A DNA stretch of 64,000 nucleotides from Corallococcus coralloides DSM 2259 (GTDB lineage: Bacteria > Myxococcota > Myxococcia > Myxococcales > Myxococcaceae), in NCBI RefSeq assembly GCF_000255295.1, contig NC_017030.1, forward strand, positions 3,038,001 to 3,102,000, in the 5' to 3' direction. A program made the position numbers and the translations under genes. The number at the start of each line of letters is the position of its first letter. The first letter of the stretch is position 1. The notes beneath the pieces were generated by a model that did not search any database, had not been told where the DNA came from, and saw only the letters and a program-made list of their open reading frames with translations. Shown one piece after another: positions 1 through 8,893 of the stretch.

Positions 1-838
1 GCTCGATTTCGTAGAGCTTCGCGCGCAGCATGCGCATGGCCATGGCGCGGTTCTTCCCCTGGCTCTTCTCCTGCTGGCACTTCACCACGATGCCGGACGG
101 CTTGTGGATGAGGCGCACCGCGGAGTCCGTGGTGTTGACGCTCTGGCCGCCGGAGCCCGTGGAGCGCATCACCTGCATCTCGATGTCCGCCGGGTTCACC
201 TGCACGTCCACGTCCTCCGCCTCCGGCATCACCGACACGGTGATGGTGGAGGTGTGGATGCGGCCCTGCGTCTCCGTGGCCGGCACGCGCTGCACGCGGT
301 GCACACCGGACTCGTACTTCAGGTTGCTGAACACGGCGTCGCCAGACAGCGTCACCGTGGCGTCCTTCACGCCGCCGGCGTTGCCCGCGCTCATGTCCAG
401 GATGTCCGCCTTCCAGCCCCGGCGGTCCGCGTAGCGCAGGTACATCTGCATGACCTCTTCGGCGAAGAGGGCCGCCTCGTCGCCGCCCGCGCCCGCGCGG
501 ATCTCCAGGATGACGTTCTTCTCGTCATTGGGATCCTTGGGCAGCAGCAGGATCTTCAGCGACGCCTCCAGCTCGTCGCGCTGCGCCTTCAGGCCGGGCA
601 GGGCCTCCTTGGCGTAGGCCTTCTCGTCGGGGTCGGAGCTGGAAAGCCAGGTCTCCACCTCGTCCAGGTCCGCCAGCACCTTGCGGTAGCCGCGGAAGGT
701 CTCCACGAGCTTCTCCAGCCCGGCGCGCTCCTTGGACACCTTCTGGAGCTTCGCCGTGTCGGCGAGGATATCGGGGTTCGACAGGTCGGCCGTGAGCCGC
801 TCGAAACGGCGCTCGACCTCTTCCAGTTTGTCAATCAT
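1..838 (-). CDS. prfA: Peptide chain release factor 1 (RF1), C-terminus cut by window edge
   Basis: Class I release factor that reads UAA/UAG stop codons and triggers peptidyl-tRNA hydrolysis in the ribosome. The protein begins [15 protein letters not shown] and runs open through the left edge, so about 279 of an expected ~360 residues are visible. The catalytic GGQ lies at about residue 230 (near position 150) inside [17 protein letters not shown]. The codon-recognition tract [14 protein letters not shown] has the PxT tripeptide of RF1, not the SPF of RF2. Motif content and spacing fit family norms. A divergent 39-codon gene begins about 155 bp upstream. Identification is secure; the missing part is only the C-terminus. 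Confidence 0.96.
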   Translation of the reverse strand, partial: MIDKLEEVERRFERLTADLSNPDILADTAKLQKVSKERAGLEKLVETFRGYRKVLADLDEVETWLSSSDPDEKAYAKEALPGLKAQRDELEASLKILLLPKDPNDEKNVILEIRAGAGGDEAALFAEEVMQMYLRYADRRGWKADILDMSAGNAGGVKDATVTLSGDAVFSNLKYESGVHRVQRVPATETQGRIHTSTITVSVMPEAEDVDVQVNPADIEMQVMRSTGSGGQSVNTTDSAVRLIHKPSGIVVKCQQEKSQGKNRAMAMRMLRAKLYEIE

Positions 839-993
839 GCGTGGTTCCCGGGGCGTCTTGCCCCGTTGGGCGCCCCGTGGCAAGGGCCGAGGGCGTCAAG
901 GAAAACCTTGGCCGTATGGGCAGCGGCATGTAAGAACGGCCCCCGTCGCCGCCCGGTGCGGCTTGAATCACGCTCAACACGGAGTCCTTCCAC

Positions 994-1113
994 ATGGCCG
1001 CACAGAAGGGGAATCGTTCCAAGAAGAAGCTGAAGAACCGCGCCAAGACCCGGAAGGCGCAGCTGAAGCGCCGCCGCACGCGCTTCAAGCGCGGCCAGCG
1101 CAACAACAAGTAG
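994..1113 (+). CDS. 39-residue, very basic mini-protein, unrecognised
   Basis: Short ORF beginning MAAQKGNRSKKK and ending GQRNNK, with about half its residues Lys or Arg and almost no acidic residues. A GGAG ribosome-binding site lies at 981-984, nine bases before the ATG, which supports translation. It sits alone between prfA (divergent) and the capA-like gene (convergent, 10 bp away), so it should have its own promoter. The composition resembles small ribosomal proteins or the COX24/AURKAIP1-type basic tails, so a ribosome- or nucleic-acid-binding role is possible, but that is inference. It is too short for a family call by eye. Confidence 0.7.
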   Translation: MAAQKGNRSKKKLKNRAKTRKAQLKRRRTRFKRGQRNNK

Positions 1114-1122
1114 TCCCTGCAG

Positions 1123-2370
1123 CTACTGCCCCCCTCTCACACTGGAGGAGGGGGGCGGCTGGCTCCCTGCTCCCCCTGCCTCCAACGCCGGGAGCATCCG
1201 CTCGAGCCCCTGTGTCCCTTGCGACGCGGTGCGCAGCAGCGTCATCACCCCTTCAGCCTCGGCACCCGTCACGGGCACCGGCTGGACGGGGAACTCGGGG
1301 TAGCGGTCGGTCCTGAGGGGCAGCACGTCACTGGACACATAACCCGTGGAGTCGAAGCGCGCCCGCCACAGGACGCTGCGCTTGTCCCGGGGGTTCCAGT
1401 TCCCGCCGAACACGAAGTTGCCCAGCGAGTAGAGCACCGGCTTGCCCTGGTACAACTCCATGGACTGGAGCACGTGCGGGTGGCTGCCCAGCACACCCGC
1501 CGCCCCCGCGTCGATGGCCGCGTGCGCCAGCCGCACCTGGTACGGCTCCGGGGTGGTGTTGCCCTCGATGCCCCAGTGGAAGAAGGGCAATACGAGGTCC
1601 GCCTGGGCCTTCGCCGCCGCGATGTCCTCGCGCAGCATCCGCTCCATCACCTCCACGTCGGAGAAGTGTCCGGCCACGCCCGGCGTGGTGTCCGTGGCGT
1701 AGACCTCCCGGGGCTCAATGTTGCGCGTGCCCAGGAAGAAGTAGCCCAGGAACGCGACCTTCAGCCCCCCCACGGTGAGGATGGCCGGGCGGCGCGCCTC
1801 CGCCAGGGTGCGGCCCGCCCCGAAGTAGGGGATGCGCGCGGCGTCCAGGGCGGTGAGGGTGTCCAGCAGCCCCTGCGCGCCGTAGTCCATCATGTGGTTG
1901 TTGGCCAGGCTCACCACGCCCACGCGGCCCGCGGTGAGCACGTTCACCAGCTCCGGGCGCGCTCGGAAGTTGAAGTTCTTGGGCAGCTTCACCGTGCTGT
2001 CCGTGTACGGGCACTCCAGGTTCACGACGAACAGGTCGCCGGAGTCCACGATGGGCATCACCTCGCGGAAGCCGTACGCGAACATCTCCTCGCGCGTCTT
2101 CCCCTTGGCCACCTGATCATCGAAGTACTCCTCGTAGTGGTAGCCCACCGTCACGTCGCCGCCCACCACCAGCGTCACCGGGCGGGCGGGCGCTGGAGGG
2201 GTCGGCTGGCCGGCGGGATGTCCGGTATCGGACCCGGCCGGAGCGGCCTCTGGAGGAGGGGCCGCCGTGGCGGCGCCAGGCTCCAGCCCCGGGGGAGGGG
2301 AGGCGGGCGTCACGGGGCGGGGGTGGCAGGCGGAAAGCGACAGCAGGAGCAGCAGGGCGGCGTGGCGCAT
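1123..2370 (-). CDS. CapA-family (poly-gamma-glutamate synthesis type) lipoprotein
   Basis: A 415-residue predicted lipoprotein. The signal peptide MRHAALLLLLSLSAC ends in a lipobox with Cys15, followed by a Pro/Ala-rich linker of about 50 residues. The catalytic-like CapA/PGA_cap metallophosphatase-fold domain then shows VVGGDVTVGYHYEE, VVNLECPYTDS, SLANNHMMDYG, LPFFHWGIEG, GSHPHVLQ and YSLGNFVFGG, all hallmark segments. The upstream TTG at 2376 is in frame, but the ATG at 2370 gives the better signal peptide. CapA proteins are linked to capsule polyglutamate or to other surface phosphoester chemistry; no other capsule genes are nearby, so the substrate is unknown. Divergent from the TPR gene, 61 bp away. 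Confidence 0.88.
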   Translation of the reverse strand: MRHAALLLLLSLSACHPRPVTPASPPPGLEPGAATAAPPPEAAPAGSDTGHPAGQPTPPAPARPVTLVVGGDVTVGYHYEEYFDDQVAKGKTREEMFAYGFREVMPIVDSGDLFVVNLECPYTDSTVKLPKNFNFRARPELVNVLTAGRVGVVSLANNHMMDYGAQGLLDTLTALDAARIPYFGAGRTLAEARRPAILTVGGLKVAFLGYFFLGTRNIEPREVYATDTTPGVAGHFSDVEVMERMLREDIAAAKAQADLVLPFFHWGIEGNTTPEPYQVRLAHAAIDAGAAGVLGSHPHVLQSMELYQGKPVLYSLGNFVFGGNWNPRDKRSVLWRARFDSTGYVSSDVLPLRTDRYPEFPVQPVPVTGAEAEGVMTLLRTASQGTQGLERMLPALEAGGAGSQPPPSSSVRGGQ

Positions 2371-2431
2371 GGGCAAGGGGAAACTCTACCTTGCACGGGG
2401 AAACGCGCGACGCGTAGATTGCCGCGCGCTC

Positions 2432-3247
2432 ATGGCCCGGGAAAAGGACAACATCGCTCTGTCCGACGAGCACAACACCCGCGGCATCGAGCTGGCGGAC
2501 CGGGGCTGGCTGGACGAGGCCATCAAGGAGTTCAAGAAGGCCATCGACCTGGACCCCACGTCGGCGCACGCGCACGACAACCTGGCCACGGTCTACGCGG
2601 AGAAGAAGCAGTTCCGCGAGGCGCTGGGCGAGTACCTCACCGCGCTCAAGCTGGAGCCGGAGAGCGCCACCGCGCACTACAACCTGGCCTGCTTCCTCTC
2701 CACCCACGCCAGCGAGATGGCCGTGGAGGAGTACAAGGAAGCCATCGAGCTGGATCCGGAGTACCCGGACGCCCACCTCAACCTGGGGCTCACCTACGCG
2801 GACCAGGGGCGGGTGGAGGAGGCGATGCGGGAGCTGCAGTCCGCCATCGAGCTGGACCCGCAGGACGCCTTCCCCCGGCACGAACTGGCGGCGCTGATGA
2901 TGGATGAGGGGGACTACCGCTCCTCCATCACCCAGCTGAAGGAAGTGGTGCGGCTGGAGCCGGACAACTTCGAGGCGCAGCTGGACCTGGGCATCTGCTA
3001 CGCCCAGAAGGGCTTCTACGCGGAAGCGGAGCGCGCCTACGAGCGCGCCCGGGCGCTCAACGCGGAAGACCTCCTGCTCAACTACAACCTGGCGGCGCTG
3101 TACGCGCTGTGGGGCCGTCCGAAGGACGCCGTCCAGTACCTGCAGAAGGCGCTGGCGGCGGACCGGCAGAAGGTCCTGGGGTGGCTGTCCGCGGACCCCA
3201 TGTTCGACGTGCTCAAGGGCGATCCGGACTTCGAAGCCCTCTTCTGA
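2432..3247 (+). CDS. TPR repeat protein (cytoplasmic, about 7 repeats)
   Basis: A 271-residue protein made almost entirely of tetratricopeptide repeats with typical spacing, for example ELADRGWLDEAIKEFKKAIDLDP, EYLTALKLEPESATAHYNL and YKEAIELDPEYPDAHLNLG. There is no signal peptide and no membrane segment when translation starts at the ATG at 2432 (MAREKDNIALSDEHN). A longer in-frame ORF extends upstream to 2267 but would overlap the divergent capA-like gene and has a non-TPR, low-complexity leader, so I reject it. It ends 11 bp before the CNNM/CBS gene, so the two are probably co-transcribed. The partner is unknown; TPRs are protein-binding scaffolds. Confidence 0.87.
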   Translation: MAREKDNIALSDEHNTRGIELADRGWLDEAIKEFKKAIDLDPTSAHAHDNLATVYAEKKQFREALGEYLTALKLEPESATAHYNLACFLSTHASEMAVEEYKEAIELDPEYPDAHLNLGLTYADQGRVEEAMRELQSAIELDPQDAFPRHELAALMMDEGDYRSSITQLKEVVRLEPDNFEAQLDLGICYAQKGFYAEAERAYERARALNAEDLLLNYNLAALYALWGRPKDAVQYLQKALAADRQKVLGWLSADPMFDVLKGDPDFEALF

Positions 3248-3258
3248 GGGAATCACAC

Positions 3259-4635
3259 ATGGAATGGGTTTTCCTGGGGCTGGCGCTGCTGCTGGTCGTC
3301 GCGAACGGCTTCTTCGTGGCGACGGAGTTCGCCATCGTGAAGATCCGCGCCACGCGCCTGCAGTCCCTGGTGGACGAGGGCACGCCCGGCGCGGCCACGG
3401 CCCTGAAGATGGTCAGCGAGCTGGACGCGTACCTGTCCGCCACGCAGTTCGGCATCACGCTCGCGTCGCTGGGCCTGGGCTGGCTGGGTGAGCCCGCGTT
3501 CGAACACCTGCTGCACCCGGTGGTGGAGAAGGTGCTGCCGGAGGCGATGGCGGCGAAGTACGGCTCCACGGCGGCGGGCATCATCGGCTTCAGCATCATC
3601 ACGTTCCTGCACATCGTGATGGGAGAGCTGGCGCCCAAGAGCGTCGCCATCCAGCGCGCGGAGCAGACGACGCTCGCGGTGGCGCTGCCCATGCGCGCGT
3701 TCTACTTCCTCTTCTACCCGGCCATCCGGCTGCTCAACTGGCTGGCGGGGCTGGTGCTCAAGGCCTTTGGCCTGCACTCCGCCAGCGAGACGCACGAGGC
3801 CACCAACGAGGACGAGCTGCGCGTCATCCTGCACAGCTCCGCGCAGGCCGGCGCCATCACCACGGCGCGGGCGGAGCTGTTGGAGCGTGCGCTGGAGATG
3901 GCGCAGAAGACGGCGCGGCAGGTGATGGTCCCGCGCAACCAGATGCGCTACCTGGACGTGGAGGAGGCGCTGGACCGGAACGTCATCGACGCGCGGGCGT
4001 CCGGGCACACGTGGCTGCCGGTGTGCCGGGGCAACCTCGACGAGGTCGAGGGCGTGGTGAACGTGAAGGACCTGTTCTTCCTCCTGTCGCGCGGCGAGCT
4101 GCGCAGCCTGTCGCAGGTGCAGCGCCCGGTGCTCTTCATCCCGGAGAACGCGACGCTGGAGCAGCTCTTGGCGGAGTTCCGCCGCCGGCGCCGGCAGATC
4201 GCCATGGTGGTGGACGAGCACGGCGGCACGTCCGGGCTCGTCACCATCGCGGACGTGGTGGCGGAGGTGGTGGGCGACGTGGCGGAGCTGGGCCGGCGCG
4301 TGGAGGAGGTACGGGCGCTGCCCGGAGGCCGCTTCGAACTGCCCGGCACCGCGCAGCTGGACGACCTGGAGGCCCAGCTGGACGTCACCTTCGACCTGAG
4401 CGACGACGAGAAGGGCGAGGTGACCACCATCGCCGGCTACCTGATGACGAAGCTGGGCCGGGTGCCGGAGAAGGGTGACAGCCTCAAGCTCGACATGTGG
4501 CGCATCCTCGTGGAGGAGGTGGACGGCCCCCGCGTGGTGCGCGTCACGGTGGAGCCGCAGTCGCGGCCCACGGCGCTGCCCAAGGACGGCAGCCGCTCCG
4601 CGGAGCCGCCCGTGCCCTCCGGCGAGACGGGGTGA
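3259..4635 (+). CDS. HlyC/CorC-type hemolysin-family transporter (CNNM-CBS-CorC_HlyC)
   Basis: A 458-residue inner-membrane protein. The N-terminal CNNM (DUF21) domain has hydrophobic segments at about residues 1-22, 60-80, 100-125 and 135-165 and the motifs NGFFVATEFAIVK, TQFGITLASLGLGWLGEP and GELAPKS. A CBS pair follows (VMVPRNQM, LPVCRGNLDEVEGVVNVKDL, IAMVVDEHGGTSGLVTIADV). The C-terminal CorC_HlyC domain has ELPGTAQLDDL and TIAGYLMTKLGRVPEKGD. The ATG follows a GAGGG ribosome-binding site by eight bases. Family members are proposed divalent-cation (Mg2+/Co2+) exporters; the 'hemolysin' name is historical. It is the second gene after the TPR gene. Confidence 0.93.
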   Translation: MEWVFLGLALLLVVANGFFVATEFAIVKIRATRLQSLVDEGTPGAATALKMVSELDAYLSATQFGITLASLGLGWLGEPAFEHLLHPVVEKVLPEAMAAKYGSTAAGIIGFSIITFLHIVMGELAPKSVAIQRAEQTTLAVALPMRAFYFLFYPAIRLLNWLAGLVLKAFGLHSASETHEATNEDELRVILHSSAQAGAITTARAELLERALEMAQKTARQVMVPRNQMRYLDVEEALDRNVIDARASGHTWLPVCRGNLDEVEGVVNVKDLFFLLSRGELRSLSQVQRPVLFIPENATLEQLLAEFRRRRRQIAMVVDEHGGTSGLVTIADVVAEVVGDVAELGRRVEEVRALPGGRFELPGTAQLDDLEAQLDVTFDLSDDEKGEVTTIAGYLMTKLGRVPEKGDSLKLDMWRILVEEVDGPRVVRVTVEPQSRPTALPKDGSRSAEPPVPSGETG

Positions 4636-5032
4636 AGGCCCGGGTCCTGTTGGCAAGAGGGGTCGAGGAGGTCCGGCTGTTCCCACGGCATGGGCCGCGA
4701 AGGCCTGACAGACGCGAGTAGGAGCGGCTCGCTCCCTTGCTGCCGTTACCCGCGCATCTCCTGCTTGCCTGACGGGGTGCGGCCGCTCGCGCAACGCAGG
4801 AGCGGCCCGTCGTCCGCACCGCGCGCGGCTCGCCCCCTGTGACGGGAGAGGGGACATTCGCGGGGGGCCTTCCCCCCGCCGATGGGGCAGGGCCGTCTGG
4901 TCGCGGCGTGAGCGTGCACCGGGGGCTTGGCGGCCTCCCTGAGGGTGCCGTGCGGCGGAAGGGATGTGCAGCCTTCGTGCGGGACCGCCTACGTCATGCG
5001 GGCGTCACGGCGTGCCCCGAGCGAGGCCCCTT
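4636..5032. other. Intergenic region, no convincing gene
   Basis: About 400 bp between the CNNM/CBS gene and the alcohol dehydrogenase. ORFs here are short and compositionally unlike neighbouring genes. A perfect 8-bp stem with a CCTT loop (GCGGGGGG/CCCCCCGC) lies at 4860-4879 but has no T-tract, so it is at best a weak terminator or a structured leader. No clear sigma70 promoter was found. Confidence 0.5.
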
Positions 5033-6187
5033 ATGCAAGCGCTGACGTACGAAGGACCCTGGCGGGTGACGGTCAGGGAGAAGGCGGACCCGCGTATCGA
5101 GCATCCGCAGGACGGCATCGTGCGCGTGGAGACCGCGGCCATCTGCGGCTCGGACCTCCACATCCTGCACGGGTTGATCCCCGACACCCGCGTCGGCTCC
5201 ACCTTCGGTCATGAGTTCGTCGGGATCATCGAGGAGGTGGGCCCCCAGGTGAAGGGCGTGCGCCCCGGCGACCGCGTGGCGCTGCCATTCCAGATCTTCT
5301 GCGGCGCCTGCTACTACTGCCAGCGCGGCCTCACTTCCTGCTGCAACAACACCAACCCGGGCACGGACGCGGCGACCGGCATGTACGGCTACTCGCACAC
5401 GATGGGCGGCTACGACGGTGGCCAGGCCCAGTACGTGCGCGTGCCCTTCATCGGCGTGGACGCGGAGCGGGTGCCCGAGGACGTGTCGAGCCTGGACGCG
5501 CTGCCCGTCACCGACGCCTTCCCCACCGGCTACCAGGCGGCGGAGATGTGCGACATCAAGGGCGGGGAGACCGTCCTGGTGCTCGGCTGCGGTCCGGTGG
5601 GCCTCTTCGCCATGTGGTCGCTGTGGGCCATGGGCGCCGGGCGCGTCATCGCCGTGGACGGCGAGGACTACCGGCTTGCCTTCGCGAGGCGCTGGCTCGG
5701 TGTGGAGACGCTCAACTTCCGCGACGTGGACGTGGTGACGGCGGTGAAGGGGATGACCGAGGACCTCGGCGCGGACGCCACCATCGATGCGGTGGGCGCC
5801 GAGGCCGCGGGCTCGGCCACGCACCGCGCGCTCGGCATCTACGCGAAGCTGGAGGCAGGCAGCCCGCAGGCGATCAACACCGCCATCCACGCCACGCGCA
5901 AGGGCGGCGTCATTTCCGTCATCGGCGCGTACGGCCCGCCTTTCACCGGCATGGACCTCGGCACGTACATGAACAAGGCGCAGACCATGCGCACCGGCCA
6001 GGCGAGCGTGAAGCGCTACATGCCCCGCCTCTTCGAGCACATCCGCGCCGGACGCATCCGTCCCTCGGAGGTGCTCACGCACCGCGGGCCGCTCGAGGAT
6101 GCCCCCGCGCTCTACCGGACCATGGCGCGCAAGCACGACGGCTGCATCAAGGTCGCCCTGTTCCCCAACGGCCCCACCATCCACTAG
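5033..6187 (+). CDS. Zinc-dependent alcohol (formaldehyde-type) dehydrogenase
   Basis: A 384-residue medium-chain dehydrogenase/reductase. The catalytic zinc site shows AAICGSDLHILHG (Cys38) and TFGHEFVG (His60, Glu61). A structural-zinc lobe is present with Cys90, Cys93, Cys96 and Cys103/104 in FCGACYYCQRGLTSCC. The Rossmann motif is VLGCGPVGLFAMW. The internal insertion and the stretch DAVGAEAAGSATHRA resemble the glutathione-independent formaldehyde dehydrogenase branch rather than simple ADH, but the true substrate cannot be read from sequence. An upstream in-frame extension to 4964 exists, but its codons look non-coding, so I place the start at MQALTYEG. The gene for a 160-residue unknown protein follows 15 bp later and is probably co-transcribed. 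Confidence 0.92.
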   Translation: MQALTYEGPWRVTVREKADPRIEHPQDGIVRVETAAICGSDLHILHGLIPDTRVGSTFGHEFVGIIEEVGPQVKGVRPGDRVALPFQIFCGACYYCQRGLTSCCNNTNPGTDAATGMYGYSHTMGGYDGGQAQYVRVPFIGVDAERVPEDVSSLDALPVTDAFPTGYQAAEMCDIKGGETVLVLGCGPVGLFAMWSLWAMGAGRVIAVDGEDYRLAFARRWLGVETLNFRDVDVVTAVKGMTEDLGADATIDAVGAEAAGSATHRALGIYAKLEAGSPQAINTAIHATRKGGVISVIGAYGPPFTGMDLGTYMNKAQTMRTGQASVKRYMPRLFEHIRAGRIRPSEVLTHRGPLEDAPALYRTMARKHDGCIKVALFPNGPTIH

Positions 6188-6202
6188 CCCCGGAGAGACA
6201 CC

Positions 6203-6685
6203 ATGCAGACCCAAGTGACGCAGGAGAGTCTCAGCGAGCCGAAGGTGACCAGCCTCGACGACATCTACCATCACTCCGGCTACAAGGCCGTGCAGGCGCC
6301 GCGCCGGCCCGCGCACTGGGGCGTGGATCGCGACTACGCACGCCGCCCCGGCGTGCCGAGCCACCGCGAGCCGCGGCTCTGGCCCAACGCACAGGTCGAC
6401 ATCACGCGGATGGACCCGGCCCGCTCCGCGCCCTTCAAGCACGGGCGCAGCAACCGGGAGTGGCCGCCGGTCTTCGGCACCGTCTGCCAGCCCAAGGGCC
6501 TCTCCGGCCTGGTGCGCAAGTTCGCGTACAGCTTCCCGGACCACAAGCCCCAGCACTGGCTGCTGAAGATGCTGGGGGACCGGGTGGACTCGTTCGAGCA
6601 CCGGCTCGCCAGGCTCGCGCCCGTCGCGCTGCCGCTCGCGGCCGTGGGGCTCGTCGGCCGCCTGTACTTCTCGAACAACCGCTAG
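6203..6685 (+). CDS. Unrecognised 160-residue protein with C-terminal membrane segment
   Basis: Begins MQTQVTQESLSEPKVTSLDD after a GGAGAGA ribosome-binding site. The body is rich in Arg, Pro and aromatic residues (RRPAHWGVDRDYARRPG, DPARSAPFKHGRSNREWPP). Near the end is one hydrophobic stretch, ARLAPVALPLAAVGLVGRLYF, which could be a single tail anchor at about residues 135-155. I do not recognise the family. The 15-bp gap to the upstream dehydrogenase argues for one transcript, so a partner role (membrane tethering or a redox accessory) is possible, but nothing in the sequence proves it. Confidence 0.75.
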   Translation: MQTQVTQESLSEPKVTSLDDIYHHSGYKAVQAPRRPAHWGVDRDYARRPGVPSHREPRLWPNAQVDITRMDPARSAPFKHGRSNREWPPVFGTVCQPKGLSGLVRKFAYSFPDHKPQHWLLKMLGDRVDSFEHRLARLAPVALPLAAVGLVGRLYFSNNR

Positions 6686-6770
6686 CCCGCGCCGCAGGCC
6701 GAACGCCCTCTCCAGGAGGACCGTGCACGAGTGCCTGGACATCGTCGGGCGCTGGCTCTGAAGGACGCAC

Positions 6771-7768
6771 ATGCCTGGCTGGCTGGAACAGACAAGTGGT
6801 CTCCTGCTGCTCGCGCTGGTGCTGCTGGACGTGTTCCTCACCGTGCTCTACGCGCGGCTGGGCACGGGAATCCTGGCGCCGCGGATTGCACAGGGGGTCT
6901 GGCGGCTCTTCCTCTGGGCGTCCCGGCCCCTGGGCAGGCAGCGTCGCGTCGCCATGTCCTTCTGCGGGCCGGTCATCCTCGGGGTGCTGGTGGTGACGTG
7001 GGCCCTGGGGCTGACGCTCGGAACGGCGCTGGTCATCCACCCGGTGCTCGGCACGGCGGTCCGCGCCAACAGCGGACCGACTCCCACCGACTTTCTCACC
7101 GCCATGTACGTCGGCGGCAACAGCGTCTCCATCGGCTCATCGCCCGGCTCGGCCCGCGGGGGCAGTTCCAAGGCGGCTACTCCAACCTATCGGAGCTGGC
7201 CGGAGCGGTCGCCGAGATGAAGGAGACGCACCACTTCTACCCGGTGCTCTTCTACTTCCGCTTCCCGGTGACGTACTACTCGGCGTCCTCCATCAGCACG
7301 GTGAGCCTGGACGCCGTGTCGCTCATCCGCAGCGCGCTGGACGAGCGGGAGTACGGCTGGCTTCAGGAGTCGGGCGCGGTGGCGGAGCTGTGGGCGGCGT
7401 CCAGGCTCGCCATCACCTCCCTGGCTGCAACCTTCCTGTCGGAGGGCGCTGCCCATCCGGGGCCGCCGAGCGCGGAGGTGGAGGAGCGCTGGCATCGGCG
7501 GTACCGCGTCGCGCTCCGCCGGCTGCAGCAGGCCGGCATCCGGACCGTCGCGGACGAGCAGGCGGGGGCCCGCCACTACGTCGCGCTGCGCGCACAGTGG
7601 GACGGCGTGGTGGGACAGCTCGCGTCCGCCCTGGCCTACACGCGGGAGGAAATCGACCCGGCGGGCACGCATCCGGAGCGGATGGTGAAGGGCCCCCCGC
7701 CGACGACGGAGCTGGCGCGCGAGCCCTTCCCGGAGGGGCCCCAGGAGGGTCCCGGTCCCCTGCACTAG
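6771..7768 (+). pseudogene. Broken two-TM ion-channel-like gene (internal deletion plus frameshift)
   Basis: The first frame (6771 on) encodes MPGWLEQTSGLLLLALVLLD with hydrophobic segments at about residues 8-27 and 62-82, then DFLTAMYVGGNSVSI, which looks like the start of a channel pore region. Near 7131-7136 good coding sense jumps to another frame (LIARLGPRGQFQGGYSNLSEL...), which continues to the stop at 7768. The original frame carries on as poor-quality sequence to a stop at 7220. The expected pore/filter and second pore helix between these halves are absent, so bases were deleted and the frame was lost. The remaining C-terminal cytoplasmic domain is about 210 residues. A GAAGGA ribosome-binding site remains. 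Sequencing error could explain a frameshift but not the missing segment. Confidence 0.7.
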
Positions 7769-7876
7769 GACACCCTGGGTGACATCTCCAGAGTGCCTGA
7801 AGCGTCCGCACGGGCTCGCCATGAAGCTGCACGACATCCCCGTGCTCCTATCCCCTGTGTGCCTTGCAAACAGGCC

Positions 7877-8644
7877 CTAGCTCTTGGTGGGCTTCACGGC
7901 CTTCTTCTTCGCGCCGCCCTGGATGGCCGCCGGCTTCACCTTGGCGTTGGGGCGGTCCACCTTGAGCAGCTCCAGGTTCGTCTCCCCATCCGTGGTCAGC
8001 TTCAGGATGCCCACGTCCGGCGCGAACCACATGAAGCTCTCCATGGAGCGCCCCTCCGCGCCGGGGCGGCTGGCGCGGGCCGTGGTGATGTTCTTGATCT
8101 TCAGCGCCTTGAAGGTCCCCGCCGCGACGGTGATCTCCTCCTCGCCCACCACCGTGGCCTCCTTGTCGAAGGTCGTGGCGATGGTGGGGCGCAGGCCGCC
8201 CTTCTTGGCCGGCGGCTGGAGCTTCACCGACAGGCTGTTCTTCCAGGTGCCCCCGGGGACCATCACGGACGGCGCCGGCACGGCCGCGCCCTCCGCGTTC
8301 ACCACCTGAACGTCCATGCCGGACGCGGACAGGAGCGTGCCCTCCAGGCCGCCCAGGCCCGTGCGGACACCATCGGAATCACAGGTCAGGTCCGTCTGGC
8401 CGCTGCGCCCCTTGAGGCTCACCGCCAGCGTGGCCTTCACCGTCCCATCCGGGTTGGGCGCGACGTCCTTCGTCGCCAGCACCAGCTCCGACGAGCGGCC
8501 CGCCCGGTAGGTCAGCGACAGGCCTTCCTCCATGGGGAACCAGGGGTTCGGACAGGGGGCCGGCGCCGCCGCCACCACCATGTCAGACCGGGGTGCTACC
8601 TGGGACGTCGGGGACGCACCGACGAGGAGCGACATGGCAAGCAA
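7877..8644 (-). CDS. Unrecognised protein, possibly exported, DUF3108-like beta-rich
   Basis: About 252-255 residues. Likely starts are TTG at 8644 or ATG at 8635 (MSLLVGASPTSQVAP); the N-terminus is only weakly signal-like. The mature part is beta-rich with the segments WFPMEEGLSLTYRAG, VGEEEITVAAGTFKALKI and SMESFMWFAPDVGILKL. A 'high-value start, defined conversion, then mass-through to a value tied to experiment' pattern of this kind resembles DUF3108 and related periplasmic lipoprotein-handling proteins. The C-terminus is a Lys-rich tail (KKKAVKPTKS). It is transcribed away from smc, with about 250 bp between them. The function is unknown and the family suggestion is weak. Confidence 0.7.
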   Translation of the reverse strand: MLAMSLLVGASPTSQVAPRSDMVVAAAPAPCPNPWFPMEEGLSLTYRAGRSSELVLATKDVAPNPDGTVKATLAVSLKGRSGQTDLTCDSDGVRTGLGGLEGTLLSASGMDVQVVNAEGAAVPAPSVMVPGGTWKNSLSVKLQPPAKKGGLRPTIATTFDKEATVVGEEEITVAAGTFKALKIKNITTARASRPGAEGRSMESFMWFAPDVGILKLTTDGETNLELLKVDRPNAKVKPAAIQGGAKKKAVKPTKS

Positions 8645-8893
8645 GGGCTGAAACGTAGGACGCCTCCAGAAAGATCAAGAGGAAGGTAGGGTGGGCCGGC
8701 TGCTTTGCAAGGGTGACGCAAGCTCGCTCACCTACCGGCCTGTAGCACTAGACATAGGGTCATGCGTGGCATGGTCACGCTTGATCCGCGGTGGGGTGCG
8801 TTGGTACTCCTGCCGAACGCTGCGGAGCCGATTTTCCGGCCTCGCGCGCGTTTTCACCCGTCTTACCGACGGCCTGTTGGGAGAACCGCTGGC

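Noticed and set aside
4860..4879. Strong GC hairpin as a terminator
   Set aside because: A perfect stem, but no T-tract on either strand and more than 200 bp past the nearest stop.
4839..5045. Possible 68-codon gene upstream of the alcohol dehydrogenase
   Set aside because: No ribosome-binding site or coding bias, and it overlaps the ADH start.
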